A stretch of 64,000 nucleotides of DNA from Sternotherus odoratus (Eukaryota > Chordata > Testudines > Kinosternidae), in assembly GCA_032164245.1 (NCBI GenBank), contig JAVMKO010000002.1, forward strand, positions 91,215,340-91,279,339, read 5' to 3'. Shown one piece after another: positions 35,823 through 46,888 of the stretch. Numbering within the stretch: the first letter of the stretch is position 1; each line of letters opens with the position of its first letter. The notes beneath the pieces are model-generated. The model was not told the origin of the DNA. It saw only the letters and a program-made list of their open reading frames with translations, and made no database searches. Position numbers and translations under genes: made by a program.

Positions 35823-37104
35823 CCAAGCCCACATCCCTAGCCCAAGTCTCATATTTCAATGTATGTAATGTCATCTTCATGAAAAGCAACTGTAAATTAT
35901 AGACACACACAGGTAAAACGTGTGTGAATCACCACATATATATTTTATATCTGTATAACCAAAAGGGCTTAGTGAGGAATAACAGCAGGGGACAATACAG
36001 TTTTTGACCTCCATGGTTGCCCCATTTCACTGATGGATTCCTTCCTAGGGAAAATATGTTCAATGTCCCATTTGTCTGCACTGAAGTTCAGATTCTGTTC
36101 CACTAATGCCTTCAGAAAAACACTGTGGGAAGGGAGAAACAACGTTGTGGTCAGGCAACACACCCACAAATGTCACGGAACACCCCAGCTCTTCTGAGGA
36201 TATGGATTAAGCTCACAGAGTAAAGTTGTCCCTACATCCTCCTTCCAGCTTCCGCATCTCCCATAGAGCAAAAGCCCTATAAAGCAACCTCTGTCTTCTG
36301 GCATGCTGAGTCCTTGCTCATCATAACAAGATCTCTGACTTTAACGACAGTGCTGAAAATTGAACTCTTCACGTGGGCTTGGGCTTGCTGTGAGGTTTCC
36401 TTGAAAGTCTATGAAGACCTGTGTTCATGCACACAAGAGGGTCAGCACTCATGCTTCAGACTTCCTCACTTAATTCTATCAATTTGAGTATCAATCTAAC
36501 ACCAAGCTACATCTAACCAACCATGGAGTACCATGAGGCTACAGGGACAATTTACAGACATGAACTGTAATACAAATTCATATAAAGTCAGTGGAATGAA
36601 CTAAATATTGTATTACTGAGAAAACATGAGCTTCACTCACGTGCCTAAGAGGATACATGGCTAAAAGCTGAAAAAGCTTCTTTGCACAGTCCTAATCCAG
36701 AAACATTCATGCAATGTGTGTTACAGGTTTCAATTCTACCTGGATCCTATTTACCAGCCATAATGTAAGTTACAAGTGAATCAATTAGCATATAATTTTA
36801 GTTACCCTACAGTCGGCATCATTTAAAAAAATTAGATGTTTACATCACTGTTGTGCTGTGATGACAGGTATAGACAGACTTCTATTCTATTTTAGAAGCA
36901 TATTCCACATTTCCTCTACAGCTCTTATCGAAGTCAGGAGTGGGACAAATGCATTTAAGACTTTGATATGGAATCAAACGGGGCCAAAATGAAGTTGGCA
37001 GCCATTGTTCTTCTGTATTTTATGTAGTGTTTACATATCACTAGTTGAAATTCTTCTTGCATTATTTCCAGATATTTTAATATTTTTTTCCATTGTATTT
37101 GTAG
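35823..37104. other. Non-coding DNA, nothing assigned
   Basis: No motif or transposon end recognised. Confidence 0.55.
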
Positions 37105-37148
37105 GTTATATATTGTGGAAATCCTTATGAACAAAAGCTAAGATCCAA
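37105..37148 (+). other. Candidate 44-nt microexon
   Basis: A strong acceptor-like tract (TTTTTTTCCATTGTATTTGTAG) ends at 37104 and a CAA|GTAAGA donor starts at 37149. The enclosed 44 nt is open only in the first frame, reading VIYCGNPYEQKLRS, while the other two frames contain stops. I cannot name a protein with this peptide. The local sequence is otherwise AT-rich non-coding DNA. Confidence 0.25.
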
Positions 37149-40100
37149 GTAAGATTAACTTTAAGATTTTTATATTCTTTGATTTTATATATTTAATTCC
37201 AACCTCTTGCTTTTCCTATACCTATGTCCTTCATTTCCTACCCTGAAACACTGCTGAAGATAGCCATCTACGTAGCTGACAACATCACCCATTGTTTCCG
37301 TTTTTGGAATTATACCACAATGTCATCCTAAAGATTTGTACCATCACAATGAGGAAAGTTTTAGGGTAAAATTCTCATTACTGAATGAGATTTAGGCTCT
37401 AAGAAGCCTAAGTTTCATTGAAAGTTATTTAGGCACTTTTGAAAAATTTCCCCTAACTCTAAAATCAGATTTCTAGCATATCCTCCTATGCAGAAAACTG
37501 AAAAGAATATTTTGGTTTAACACAAACCAAGCTCACCACAGTAACAACTACAGATTGTTGTGGGGTTTTTTTCTTTTTCTTCTTCTAAATAAATATTGCT
37601 TGTGTGGTTTTAAGCTGTCCTGTGTATCTCCCTGACACTCTTCTCAGACTTCATCCTACTGACGATTGTAAAGCTGATCAAGCACAAGCTCTTCTACCGG
37701 AGATAACAGACAAATGATCACTCAATAAGTCAGACCTGCTACAATTTACTGCTATGATGAGAGGGAGAGAGAATAGGTTCTTGCATAGCTGCTTTTCGAG
37801 AAAATGGTGCCTTCAAAATGCTTATCTTTCTACCTCATTTGTTGGATGAGTGAATGTTGCCTGCATGCAGGCTTAGTGTCATGAGAAATCACATGTGCAC
37901 ACGAACAGGGAATATAATGGATCAGTATGAATATCAATAAAGCAAGTTTGGCATTTGCTGCACCACTGTAACCTAGGGTGGTTTTTTTTAGCCCACATCT
38001 TCATTTGTTAACAGAATTTTTCGTGCTCCACTATATTCTAGTACAGTAACTGATCAAAACACTCCCAGAGAAAACTTTTTTTTGCATCTGCTCCCCCAAA
38101 TGTAACTTTCAATAACACGAGAATATGTAGAGCCAGACATAGTTAAGCATTTTGGGGAATGAGAGCATGAGAGAATTCTTTGAAATACATCCTAAATTGA
38201 ACTGAGTTGATTTACATACAATGTGCGTCAGATGTCACACAAATCATTTGACAGTATTTCTCTTTTAGGTATTCAGATTGGAAGTGAACCCAATCCCATA
38301 GCAATGGCACCCCTTCCAGCTGCTATGTTTCTGTTTATGTTTCATTTTATTGATTAAAAACTTGAATTTTAGACTGAGTGTGATAGAAATGTATTTAGGA
38401 AAAAGGAGAAGTGCCAGCAATATTAAACCAAATGAAACCAGATCCAACAAACACTCATTGCTCTCTCAAACTATAGCTGATCATGAGCTGAAGACCAGAC
38501 CCTATAGCGGGGCTTAGAAACATTTTTTAAAGGCTTTGGATGGCTCATACATTGAACAGGCTTTCATACAGTACATTTACAGAAAGGGAGCGGTTTGTGA
38601 TTTTGGATGGGAATTGGTGGGATGTGGCACACAGATGAAAGAGCAAACATTTTTCCCCTTGATTTTATGTTAGCACCACATTCTGAAATGAAGCCCAGCA
38701 GGAAACAAACATCCAGTACATATTTCAAAAGACATCTCACATCTTTGTATTAAAATGTGTTATGTTAAAGTCCTGATGTTGCATGTTTGGTTTTTATTAA
38801 GTCCAGAGCCAGCACAGGAAGTGCTATTTAATTTATTGTAAAAGAATGCAACAAATATTAGTGGACAATCGGCTGTCAATTGCAGGAAGTCAAAAAGAAA
38901 ATTGAGGACTTGGAGATAATGACTCATGGGCCTCATGCTATTATCTATGAGAATACTAAGGGCTGCAAGGTTTGAAAAATTATACTGATGACCTTGAGAG
39001 TAACTCAGATGAAAGAATGTCAGGTTGATGGAGTTTCCTGAGGGGATGGAAGTAGGGCAGACTGCGTTTTTCTTTTCCAATGGATTGTGAAGATGTTTCT
39101 GATAAACTAGCTTAATTTCCCTTTAAAATGAGTGGCTAGAGGTAGCATTCCTTGACAGAGCCAAATAAGACAACACCCTATCTACTCCTGCAAGAAATGC
39201 ACAACTCTTGGAGGAAAAAAATGTCTAAAACTGATGGCAATTTAGTATTTCTAGGACTGAGAATATTCTTTTCCCCCTAAATATCCACCCTGTTTTTACA
39301 GTACGAAAAGAATCTACTGGAATGGAGTCTTGCATTGGTCTATCCTGCTAGACTCAGCTTTTACTTTGAAAGTCACACAAATGTTTTTGTCTTTCCCTCA
39401 CTGACTGATTATGTTTGTAGATTTAAAAAAGGAGGCGATTTCCATGAGATGAAAGGTATGATCATAGAGGGCTCTTAATTGGAAGACTTTCTGCTTCCTA
39501 ATGGTGAGATATGAAATGCATCCTCTTGGAAGGCTGCTATCTATTTACTGGCAATAAGATTCCCACATAAAGATTCAGACTTTGTATTGGAAGTAATGTT
39601 TTTGCCATTGCTAGCTCTGGCTTCTGCTTTTTATGGCATTTAGAGGTCTAGTGATGGATTCAACATTCCCCACTCTCCAGTCTCAGGCTTGGTAAACTAG
39701 CAAACTCTGAGACTAGCAATCACAGGGCAAGGCTGGTAGTCGGGATTTCTGACTCTGCCATAAAAATACCATAAGAGCACTGGCAAGCCAAACTCGCTTT
39801 GGGCTTCTATCTACCTGTGCATAAAAAAAGGGACAATAAACACTTGCGTATCTCACATGCTTGCTGTCATGATTAATGAATTGGTTGTAACACACTGATA
39901 CTCTTGGACAAAAGTGCAAAGCACTATAGTATTCTTCAACAGCTTAAGCCCTGATTTATGTCACAGAGGAAAGGTGTACCATCAACCAGTCTGGTGTTTT
40001 TGAACCTGCCACTTTTCACCATAAGCCATTTGAACTTGGTTCTCATCCATAGTTGTAAGGTGTTTCTGAGGCATTGATCAGACAGACTATAGCCCTGATA

Positions 40101-41175
40101 TGTCTGCAAATGATATCAACTCTGGGACAGGGATCAACAGTCAGTGTCCCTTGACTTCAGAGAATAGGTTTCAGATGCCCTTCCTGCCTGGCCAAATTGT
40201 TTGTATTCAGGCTGAGTCATCTACTGTACAGAAACATCAACAGGGTCTCAAAAAACCTCCAAAACCTAGAAATACTTTTTTGTTTGTCTGATTTCAGTTA
40301 AAGTGTAAATTTGGAAATAACTAAACCAAATATCTTTAAAAAATAAATACAAATTGTAAAAAGTCTCAGATAGGAGAACATTTTTACAGCCCAATTATGA
40401 ACTTCAGAAAATAAATGCTTTAATGGAAATGCTGACAGACCTTTAATATAGCACTGTAAATAGCTTCTTCTATTTTTCCTAGCAGCAAACTGAAATGCAA
40501 GAATTGTGGAGTAATGGTCTCCAGTATTTTAGATTGATTGAATTGATTTTTAAAGATTCTGCTCTGGGAGGTAGAGAGAGAGTGTGGTGAAAAGCAGCAA
40601 CTTCATCTGAGCAGTGGAATTGATTATATGTTCAGGATGGTTTATGCTACAGGACTATAAAAAAATTGCTGGTGACTTTGGTTACAAGTGGAGTTATCAG
40701 TCACGCTGAATCATTGAAACATTTTTGAGTGTTATGGCTTCAGATATCTTTTCATGGTTTCTTTTTCATCCACAAAATCTAAACATTCAGAGCCATCATC
40801 TAAAAGAAAGTCACAAAGTTGACTTTAGGAACAAGCTGCTTCAATCCCAGAGATTACCAAAAACTTCTTTCTTCAAAGTTGGAGCAGTACAAAAGATATT
40901 TAACCTCCCACTTCTTTTGGCTTCCATTTAGACCAATTAATATCAAGAGACTACCTGTCATTCTAAAGTCATACAGTGCAGCGGCACTGCCTTCCTGGTC
41001 TGTCTTCAGGCTAGCCACTGCATCATTTTCCCCCTCAGTCAGGATGGATCTCCCAACCTTGCCAAGTCTCTTTCTGGGCACAGTTTTATTCTTCCAACAT
41101 ACAATTTAGACAAAATATCTAAACAGCAACATTTCCTCTTTCCACCTTGGGCTACAGCATTTCATCTTTCCCCTC
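37149..41175. other. Non-coding DNA, one possible repeat arm
   Basis: Around 37380-37455 the strings ATGAGATTTAGGCTCTAAGA and TTTAGGCACTTTTGAAAAATTT resemble half of a dispersed turtle repeat. The rest is unassigned. Frames at 38760-39080 (minus) and 40725-41109 (plus) carry no recognisable domain. Confidence 0.45.
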
Positions 41176-41235
41176 CAGGGCTTGTCTACACATACAGCAC
41201 TGCAACAAGGGTCTCCGCAGTCCTCTTCCTAGCGG
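41176..41235. repeat. Short fragment of GTCTACAC-type MITE
   Basis: GGGCTTGTCTACACATACAG followed by CACTGCAACA matches the terminal 30 bases of the MITE family seen at 50757-51028. The remainder is too diverged. Confidence 0.4.
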
Positions 41236-41659
41236 TGGCAGAAGAAATCTCTCTGGGCATTGGTCCTATGCCATGGCACAGGGTTCTCTTCAGCCCTTCT
41301 TCTAAAGACTGCAGTTATTCCTCTGAAGCAATGGTACTGGGGAGCTCGGTCATTCCTTCTTTTCCCTGGACTCCCAATCCCTAGTAAGGGAAGCAACCAA
41401 CTACTACTTCTTCCACGTCTGTTCACCAGTCCCCACAGCTACTTCCTAATTGACCCTGACAGACTGTTTTCCCAGTCTTCTGCCTGTCTTCTATGAAAAG
41501 CCTCCCCTCCAGTGCTGAGGCAAGACCTGATCCTTCCACCAGATTGTGTCAACATTCTTTTATATAGTCTCCAGAAGACAATCACAAGAGACAGTCATCT
41601 GACCTGTCTTCCACATGTGTTCCATCTAAAGACAATTATTCCCCAAAATCCCTAGTCCT

Positions 41660-41800
41660 AAAGGTATGTCTACACTGCAACTGAGAGCAAGCCTTCCAGC
41701 CCAGAACTACAGATTTGTGATACTGGGGCTAAAAATAGCAGTATGAGTGTTGTGGCTCGGGCTGGACCACCCAACTCCCTAATCTTGAGAGCCAAAGACA
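41660..41800. mobile_element. 5' part of GGTATGTCTACACT MITE
   Basis: Begins AAGGTATGTCTACACTGCAA, continues with GCCTTCCAGCCCAGAACTAC, GGGGCTAAAAATAGCAGTAT and GTTGTGGCTCGGGCTGGA. It is related to the TTAA-flanked palindrome at 2872-3141. Only the left half is recognisable and no right terminus was found. Confidence 0.6.
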
Positions 41801-42863
41801 CAACGAACACACTGTTATTTTTAGCATGTTATCTCAAGACCAAGTGTTAATCTGTTGACCCAGGCTGGGAGAATCACTCTAAGAGGCTACCTCCCTATAA
41901 TGGAGCTGACCTCATCTGTGCTTGCAGGCCAGCATTCAGTTACATTAATACTCAAATAAAATTACTGAAGAATAGCTTTCCAGAGGCAAAGAACCTCATG
42001 CATGTTCCTTTCTGCTCATGTCTTCAGATCAATTTTAATATCTCCTAAGTCCACCCACAGGTCAAAGTAGCTGTGCTCTCATATTTACTTTTCTACAAGA
42101 CTGTCCTATCTTGTTTCCCCTCATACACAGAACACTAGGAAAGCGAACATTTTTGGCTTTGCTAGCACAACCGTCAAGGACGCATGTATTTTGGGAAATT
42201 CATACAACTCAGAATTCAGCTTTACGATTTTAGTGTATTTTGTAAATTTGATCCCTAAAACGTTTAAAGTAGATCACAGAGAGGTCTTGCAAAGCTATTT
42301 GTTCTTTTCATTCTGAAATACCCCAAGTTGAATTAAACTGACATGGCTGGCATCTGCAAGCAATCCAAGTGGAGAAACCCAAATCTGAGGCTTTACCATC
42401 TGGAGGAACAGTGTAGTAACTAAGGTAGAAAAGTGAGAAAGGGATATGGCAAGTCTGAACAAAAGCATTAAAATCATGACGGCTGAGGCCCTGCCAGGGT
42501 TTGGGAGAGGAGGGGTGAGGTGAAGCAGCTCTTGATGGAGAAGGGCAGCTGATAAAACAGGAGCTGCTAAAACTGTTTTTAACTGGAACAAATCATGGCA
42601 TGGACAAAAAGAATGTTAGTAAATACCAGTACCACTGTAGCTGTGTATGAACACTAAAGCTTTTAATATTTTTGTTTTAGCATATTCATCCATAAAATTT
42701 GAAGCACAGGCATTAAACGGCTATCAGTCATGTAAGATCTGTATATATTAATGCTAAATTCTGTATTTGCTGTTATTTTATGCCTACTACCTTGGAACAA
42801 TTGTGCATAAAAGGACAGATAGTTTAAAAGAAAAAAAATCAGGTATACTGTGATAATTCACGG
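41801..42863. other. Non-coding DNA, nothing assigned
   Basis: AT-rich sequence with no clear repeat or coding content. Confidence 0.55.
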
Positions 42864-42968
42864 CTCTGTAAATATTGAAGATATCTCATTGTTCTACTGT
42901 GCACTAGTATTCAGTGTTAGAAAATCAGTTACTTAATGTCCATTCATCCTGATAGGAGTGTTTATCTC
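42864..42968 (+). repeat. Local duplication, copy A
   Basis: About 105 bp starting CTCTGTAAATATTGAAGATA and ending CCTGATAGGAGTGTTTATC, repeated at 44186-44281 with roughly 90% identity by eye and one 9-bp gap. I do not recognise it as a named transposon. Confidence 0.8.
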
Positions 42969-43438
42969 ATGTAAAATTTTTTAAAAAGGCAGCTTCAATC
43001 CAAGCTTTAAATTCCAGTTATGTGGGTTATGTTTAGTCAAATATCACCATATAATGAGGTATCGCACAGATTTAGTGGGATAACTATAACAGCAAACACT
43101 GGAAGATGAACAGTATGTTCTTTGTAATTACTATAGTTTGGTGCATAATTGGAAAAAGAGAAATTCACCACATATTTTATAACATTTCAAATAATTTGTA
43201 AAAATAATAGTTTGACCCAATCTACACACTGGACTACTAATAGGAAAGAAATATACTGTCAGAACCAGTCTGAAAATTATCACTACATTTATTAATTTTA
43301 TTTAACAAAGATCATCCTATAAGAGTTAGTATCCATCAATCTGAAAAAACTTCTGATTAATGTCAAATATTTAATCTCAAATTTTGATGAACTTCAATAA
43401 CTTTCAAGGCAACAAGCCTGAGACACCATGCTGCCCCA
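42969..43438. other. Non-coding DNA, nothing assigned
   Basis: AT-rich spacer directly left of the Helitron target site. Confidence 0.55.
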
Positions 43439-43478
43439 TCCTATATAATAATCGTCTAGAGAAGTGTGTGTGAAGCCG

Positions 43479-43549
43479 TCATGCGCAGTAGAGACGGCCC
43501 AGACGAACCGCATGCTGGGAGGTGTAGTTCGGCAGCACAACATGGCCGC
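43479..43549. promoter_or_regulatory. Housekeeping-promoter-like motif cluster inside Helitron
   Basis: Three motif matches occur within 71 bp: CATGCGCAGT (43479-43488, NRF1 half-site-like), GCATGCTGGGAGGTGTAGTT (43510-43529, close to the ZNF143/SBS motif GCATTCTGGGAATTGTAGT) and AACATGGCCGC (43539-43549, close to the YY1 motif AAGATGGCGGC). This combination is typical of TATA-less CpG promoters. Capture of a host promoter by the Helitron is inference. Activity here is unknown. Confidence 0.4.
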
Positions 43550-43600
43550 TGTGCGTGTGCCACCGAGAGGGAAGCAGGGTCTGGATCAGGGTCTGGATCA

Positions 43601-43800
43601 GGGGCTGAGCGAGTGGAGGAGCGGCCCTTGGATTGGGGGGTGGGGGCTGAGCGAGTGGAGGGGGGGGCCTTGGAGTGGGGGGGAGGGGGGCTGAGCGAGC
43701 GGAGGGGGGGCCCTTGGAGTGGGGGGGAGGGGAGCTGAGCGAGCGGGGGGGGGCCCTTGGAGTGGGGAGGGGGGAGAGAGCTGAGCGAGTGGGGGGGCCG
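43601..43800 (+). repeat. G-rich minisatellite, five copies of about 44 bp
   Basis: The string CTGAGCGAG begins at 43605, 43647, 43691, 43735 and 43781, so unit lengths are 42, 44, 44 and 46 bp. Each unit ends in GGGCCCTTGGAGTGGGGGG or a variant. Runs of 5-9 G give strong G-quadruplex potential on the plus strand. Confidence 0.88.
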
Positions 43801-43883
43801 CGAGCCATTACCATTGGCCCATGTACATGGGCTTTTAGACTAGTAATGAATATAAGCTCAGTTTGAAAGTCTGCAGTTTGCCA

Positions 43884-44133
43884 AAGGCTTCCTCTACACT
43901 ACAGACCTTGCAGCAGCAAAGCTGTAACACTACAGCTGCACCAGCCACCCTTCGCCAGCAGCATACAGCTCTCCCACCAGTATAATTAAACCACCTCTAC
44001 CAAGTGGCCTTAGCTATCTATATCTGTGGGAGAGCATCTCCTGCCAACATAGCACTGTCTGTGCTGGCACTTTTGTCAGTTAATGTTTTTTCACACCCCT
44101 GATTGACAAAAGTGCAAGTATAGACAAAGCCTT
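43884..44133. mobile_element. GTCTACACT-family MITE (about 250 bp)
   Basis: Left end AAGGCTTCCTCTACACTAC and right end GTATAGACAAAGCCTT form inverted termini. Inner arms include CAGCAAAGCTGTAACACTAC and ACAGCTGCACC, TGGGAGAGCATCTCCTGCCA, and TTTTTTCACACCCCTGATTG. I recognise a complete but diverged copy of a turtle MITE family. It abuts the next MITE at 44134. Confidence 0.75.
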
Positions 44134-44397
44134 AGGGTTTGTCTACACTTACAACTCTGTAGAGCTCAATGCCAATGGGCAACGCTCTGTAAATATTGAA
44201 GATAGCTCATTGTTCTACTGTGCACTAGTATTCAGCATTAGACAATCAGCTACCATTTGTCCTGATAGGAGTGCTTATCCTAGCTCTTCGTATCAGTATT
44301 CTTCCTCCCCAAGAGGTGGTGGTGGATTATCTACATCCCAGAGTGTAGTTACCTCAACATAAATTTTTACTGTGGACTAGGGCTTAGAGAGCTGAGG
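44134..44397. mobile_element. MITE interrupted by the duplicated segment
   Basis: The left end AGGGTTTGTCTACACTTACA and right end ACTGTGGACTAGGGCTTAG are family termini. In the middle, 44186-44281 is the second copy of the 42864 segment, which does not belong to the MITE as I know it. A remnant of the usual core, AGAGGTGGTGGTGGATTATC, follows. Confidence 0.6.
44186..44281 (+). repeat. Local duplication, copy B
   Basis: Counterpart of 42864-42968, sharing CTCTGTAAATATTGAAGATA, TCATTGTTCTACTGTGCACT and CCTGATAGGAGTG. It lacks about 9 bp present in copy A. Same orientation, about 1.3 kb apart. Confidence 0.8.
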
Positions 44398-44421
44398 AAA
44401 CGTAACTGTCCCTCTCCAGCA

Positions 44422-44702
44422 CAGGTCTGGTCTACACTCTAGACCTTTATTGGCATAACTACTTTGCTCAGCGGTGGGAAAAATCCACATCCCTTAGCAA
44501 CATAGTTATACTGACTCAAACACTCACACCCCTACCCACCTGTATAGACAGCACTATATCAGCGGGAGAGCATCTCCTGCCAACATAGCTAGTAGATTAC
44601 CTATGCCCATGGGAGAGCTCTCCCATTGGCTTAGAACATTCTCATTTAAGTGATACAGCGGCACAGCTGCACTGATGCAGCCTTTTAAGTGCAGACTTTA
44701 CC
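44422..44702. mobile_element. GTCTACACT-family MITE (about 280 bp)
   Basis: Begins AGGTCTGGTCTACACTCTAG, then ACTACTTTGCTCAGCGGTGG, CAACATAGTTATACTGACTC, GTATAGACAGCACTATATC, GGGAGAGCTCTCCCATTGG and ends near AAGTGCAGACTTTACC. Same family as 50757-51028 in opposite orientation. Boundaries approximate. Confidence 0.7.
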
Positions 44703-45534
44703 TCCGCCATTAGACCTGTCTAATCTCTCTGATGACTCCCTCAGGCTGGCTCCAGGGGCAGCACTGAGGAGCTGTGGAAGAACCTACCTAATCTGATGAT
44801 ACACTCTTTGCCTTGAGAGAAGTAGGTCACAACTGCAGGACCATCAACGGAGTGGAAACAAAAAGGAAAAGAGGAGGGAACAAAAATTGGAAAAGGACAT
44901 CTCAGAATGACACATGACAGCTGAGATTCTCACATGTATCACTTTTCCCCCAGGAGATGGGTCTTTAAGTAAAACAAAACATCACAAGAATTGGCAACAC
45001 AGTGATACAGTACCCAGCATGAGGAATTGTCGATTCCAGAATGGAACCTCACTAGGTGCTTCTGCAACACAAATAAATAATCATATCACATGACAACATG
45101 AGAAGCAGGGGGTTACCTAGTGACTGATAAAAGCTTTGTAAGTGTGCCAAAGATTCTACTCAAAACACCTTGAAATAAACTGTAAACTGTTGTCTGTATT
45201 TGGGAATAATAAAAAAGTATGCAAAAATCATGCCGTGTTTACATACAAAGTATACATTGAGACTCTGCTGTTTTCAAAGCAAGAACAGATAAACTACCAG
45301 GATAACATGTGGTTTGGATATGAATGAGGTTTACATCTGTTAATGGTTAATTTGTTCAAACTTTACCCACACTGGAGTTTTGAAGATGCAAAGATAAAAG
45401 TTAAATAAATGAGCCATGTTTTTAAAAGCTGAATGGAGTAATGGACCTAAAATCATAAAATTCAACTGGTGGTTGGTTCTCTTTGACTTTACTAATACTG
45501 CCATTAAGCAATACCTTTACAATGTAATGCACTA
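44703..45534. other. Non-coding DNA, nothing assigned
   Basis: No recognisable repeat or coding content. Confidence 0.55.
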
Positions 45535-45700
45535 GGCCTGGGCATAGTAGTCAAGAGACTTGGTATTTAATACAGGTTCTCAGCAAGATTTACTTCAGTT
45601 AAGCCTCAGTTTTCTCATCTGTAAAATGGAAATAATGATATTTACTTATTTAACTAAACAGCGTTTGTGAAGTGCAACGTAACTGCAAAATTTTACTGAG
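45535..45700 (+). mobile_element. MIR SINE relic
   Basis: The diagnostic core reads TTAAGCCTCAGTTTTCTCAT then CTGTAAAATGGAAATAATGATA, preceded by a decayed CTTGGTATTTAATACAGGTT region and followed by GTTTGTGAAGTGCAACGTAA. This is the tRNA-derived MIR/CORE-SINE layout on the plus strand. It is an old, inactive copy. Confidence 0.85.
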
Positions 45701-46609
45701 GCTGGTCATTATCAGGAGGCAGAATTGTAACCTCAGGACTTCCTGGATCTAGCACTGTAGCTAATCCCCTAGGTCATATGGATTTTCAGCTCAAACTCCA
45801 GACTCTTCAAAATTCACAAGTGTACATTTTCTAGGAAAACTTTTTTTCCTCTAATTTTTACAAAGATTATTTCACAACACTTCAAAAAATGCCAACATTT
45901 CATAACATTATTCAAATTGCAGTAAACTTGAAAACTGGCAAATTTCACTAAAAAACACTTTCATGATTAATATTTCTCCCAACTACAGCTAAAGAATTAA
46001 ATTATCCTAATTGATATTGAGTAAACACAAAGCAATGCATGTTCACAGACACAGGGGTCTGAGTTAACAGTTCCAATGAGAATCATAGGTGAATTTCCTG
46101 ATTTAACTGTACTTTAAATCTCAACTACAAAGTAGTAGTAAAATAGTTAATTGCATTTTAATCTATCATTAACCACTGCCTAAATGCCATTCATGCTAGG
46201 TTCTCCCTGGAGGGAAAAAAAAGCAGATCATAAGAAATATTGGATAACATTTATCTAATTTTCAGTAAACTCCTGCAATCTCTGGAAGATACTAATTTTG
46301 AAACGGGCCCTAACCCTGAGAAGGAAATTCCTAAACCTGAGTTATAACTGTAAAGAACATATAGACAGACTGTTCTTATAAAGACAAAAGGGAGGGAAAC
46401 ACACAAAAAAACCCATTGCTATCATGGCAAACTGAGTGTTGACTACATACCACAAATTTTATCAACACCTTTTTTCCTTCTGCTATGCCAACATTTGACT
46501 TTCTTTTACAGGTACAGGAGGGAAGAATTTTAGAGGGAAACTGGGAGTTAAGATGACTTCATTCTATTCTATTTGATTGACTGACTGACTGAACTCTGGC
46601 AAATGAACA
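45701..46609. other. Non-coding DNA, nothing assigned
   Basis: AT-rich spacer. A short GACT/GATT repetition occurs near 46573-46591. Confidence 0.55.
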
Positions 46610-46752
46610 CTATGCCTCATTTTACCTAACTGCAAAGTGAAGATACATTTACCTACTGTACAGGACAGGGCTGCAGTTAAGGTTAACTTATTAGCTTCTG
46701 TCTGTTAAGATATTTGAAATTTGTACACTGTATAAATATTAATGGTGCTCTT
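46610..46752 (+). mobile_element. MIR-like SINE relic, strongly diverged
   Basis: TATGCCTCATTTTACCTAAC, TGCAAAGTGAAGATACATTT, ACCTACTGTACAGG and a GTATAAATATTAATGG end follow the MIR order (CCTCAGTTT...CATCTGTAAAATGGG...TATATAAATG). Confidence 0.6.
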
Positions 46753-46888
46753 CAAAACAGTGGGAGCTTAGTAACAACAATCCACATTAACATCAATACT
46801 CTACTATTTCAAGGAGGAAGTTATTTTTCCCTACATCTCTATGAACTTTTCCCCCCAGGTGGAAGTTACCAAACTCTTTTTAAATAGT

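Larger units (their letters stand above)
43439..43843 (+). mobile_element. Non-autonomous Helitron (405 bp) with GC-rich cargo
   Basis: The 5' end is TCCTATATAATAATCG, close to the canonical TCCTATATAATAAAAG start of vertebrate Helitrons. The 3' end is CTAG (43840-43843), preceded 7 nt upstream by a perfect 16-bp palindrome GCCCATGTACATGGGC (43817-43832). The host target is A (43438) and T (43844). The interior is unlike the flanks: a CpG-containing, promoter-like segment (about 43470-43560), two copies of GGGTCTGGATCA, and a five-copy G-rich minisatellite. There is no Rep or helicase coding sequence. The open frames on both strands are GC artefacts. Confidence 0.88.

Noticed and set aside
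35593..35868. Plus-strand open frame of 91 codons
   Set aside because: It overlies a non-coding MITE of the GTCTACACT family.
43479..43866. Overlapping open frames on both strands across the Helitron
   Set aside because: Produced by the G-rich minisatellite. There is no helicase or Rep motif, and the frames ignore the element ends.
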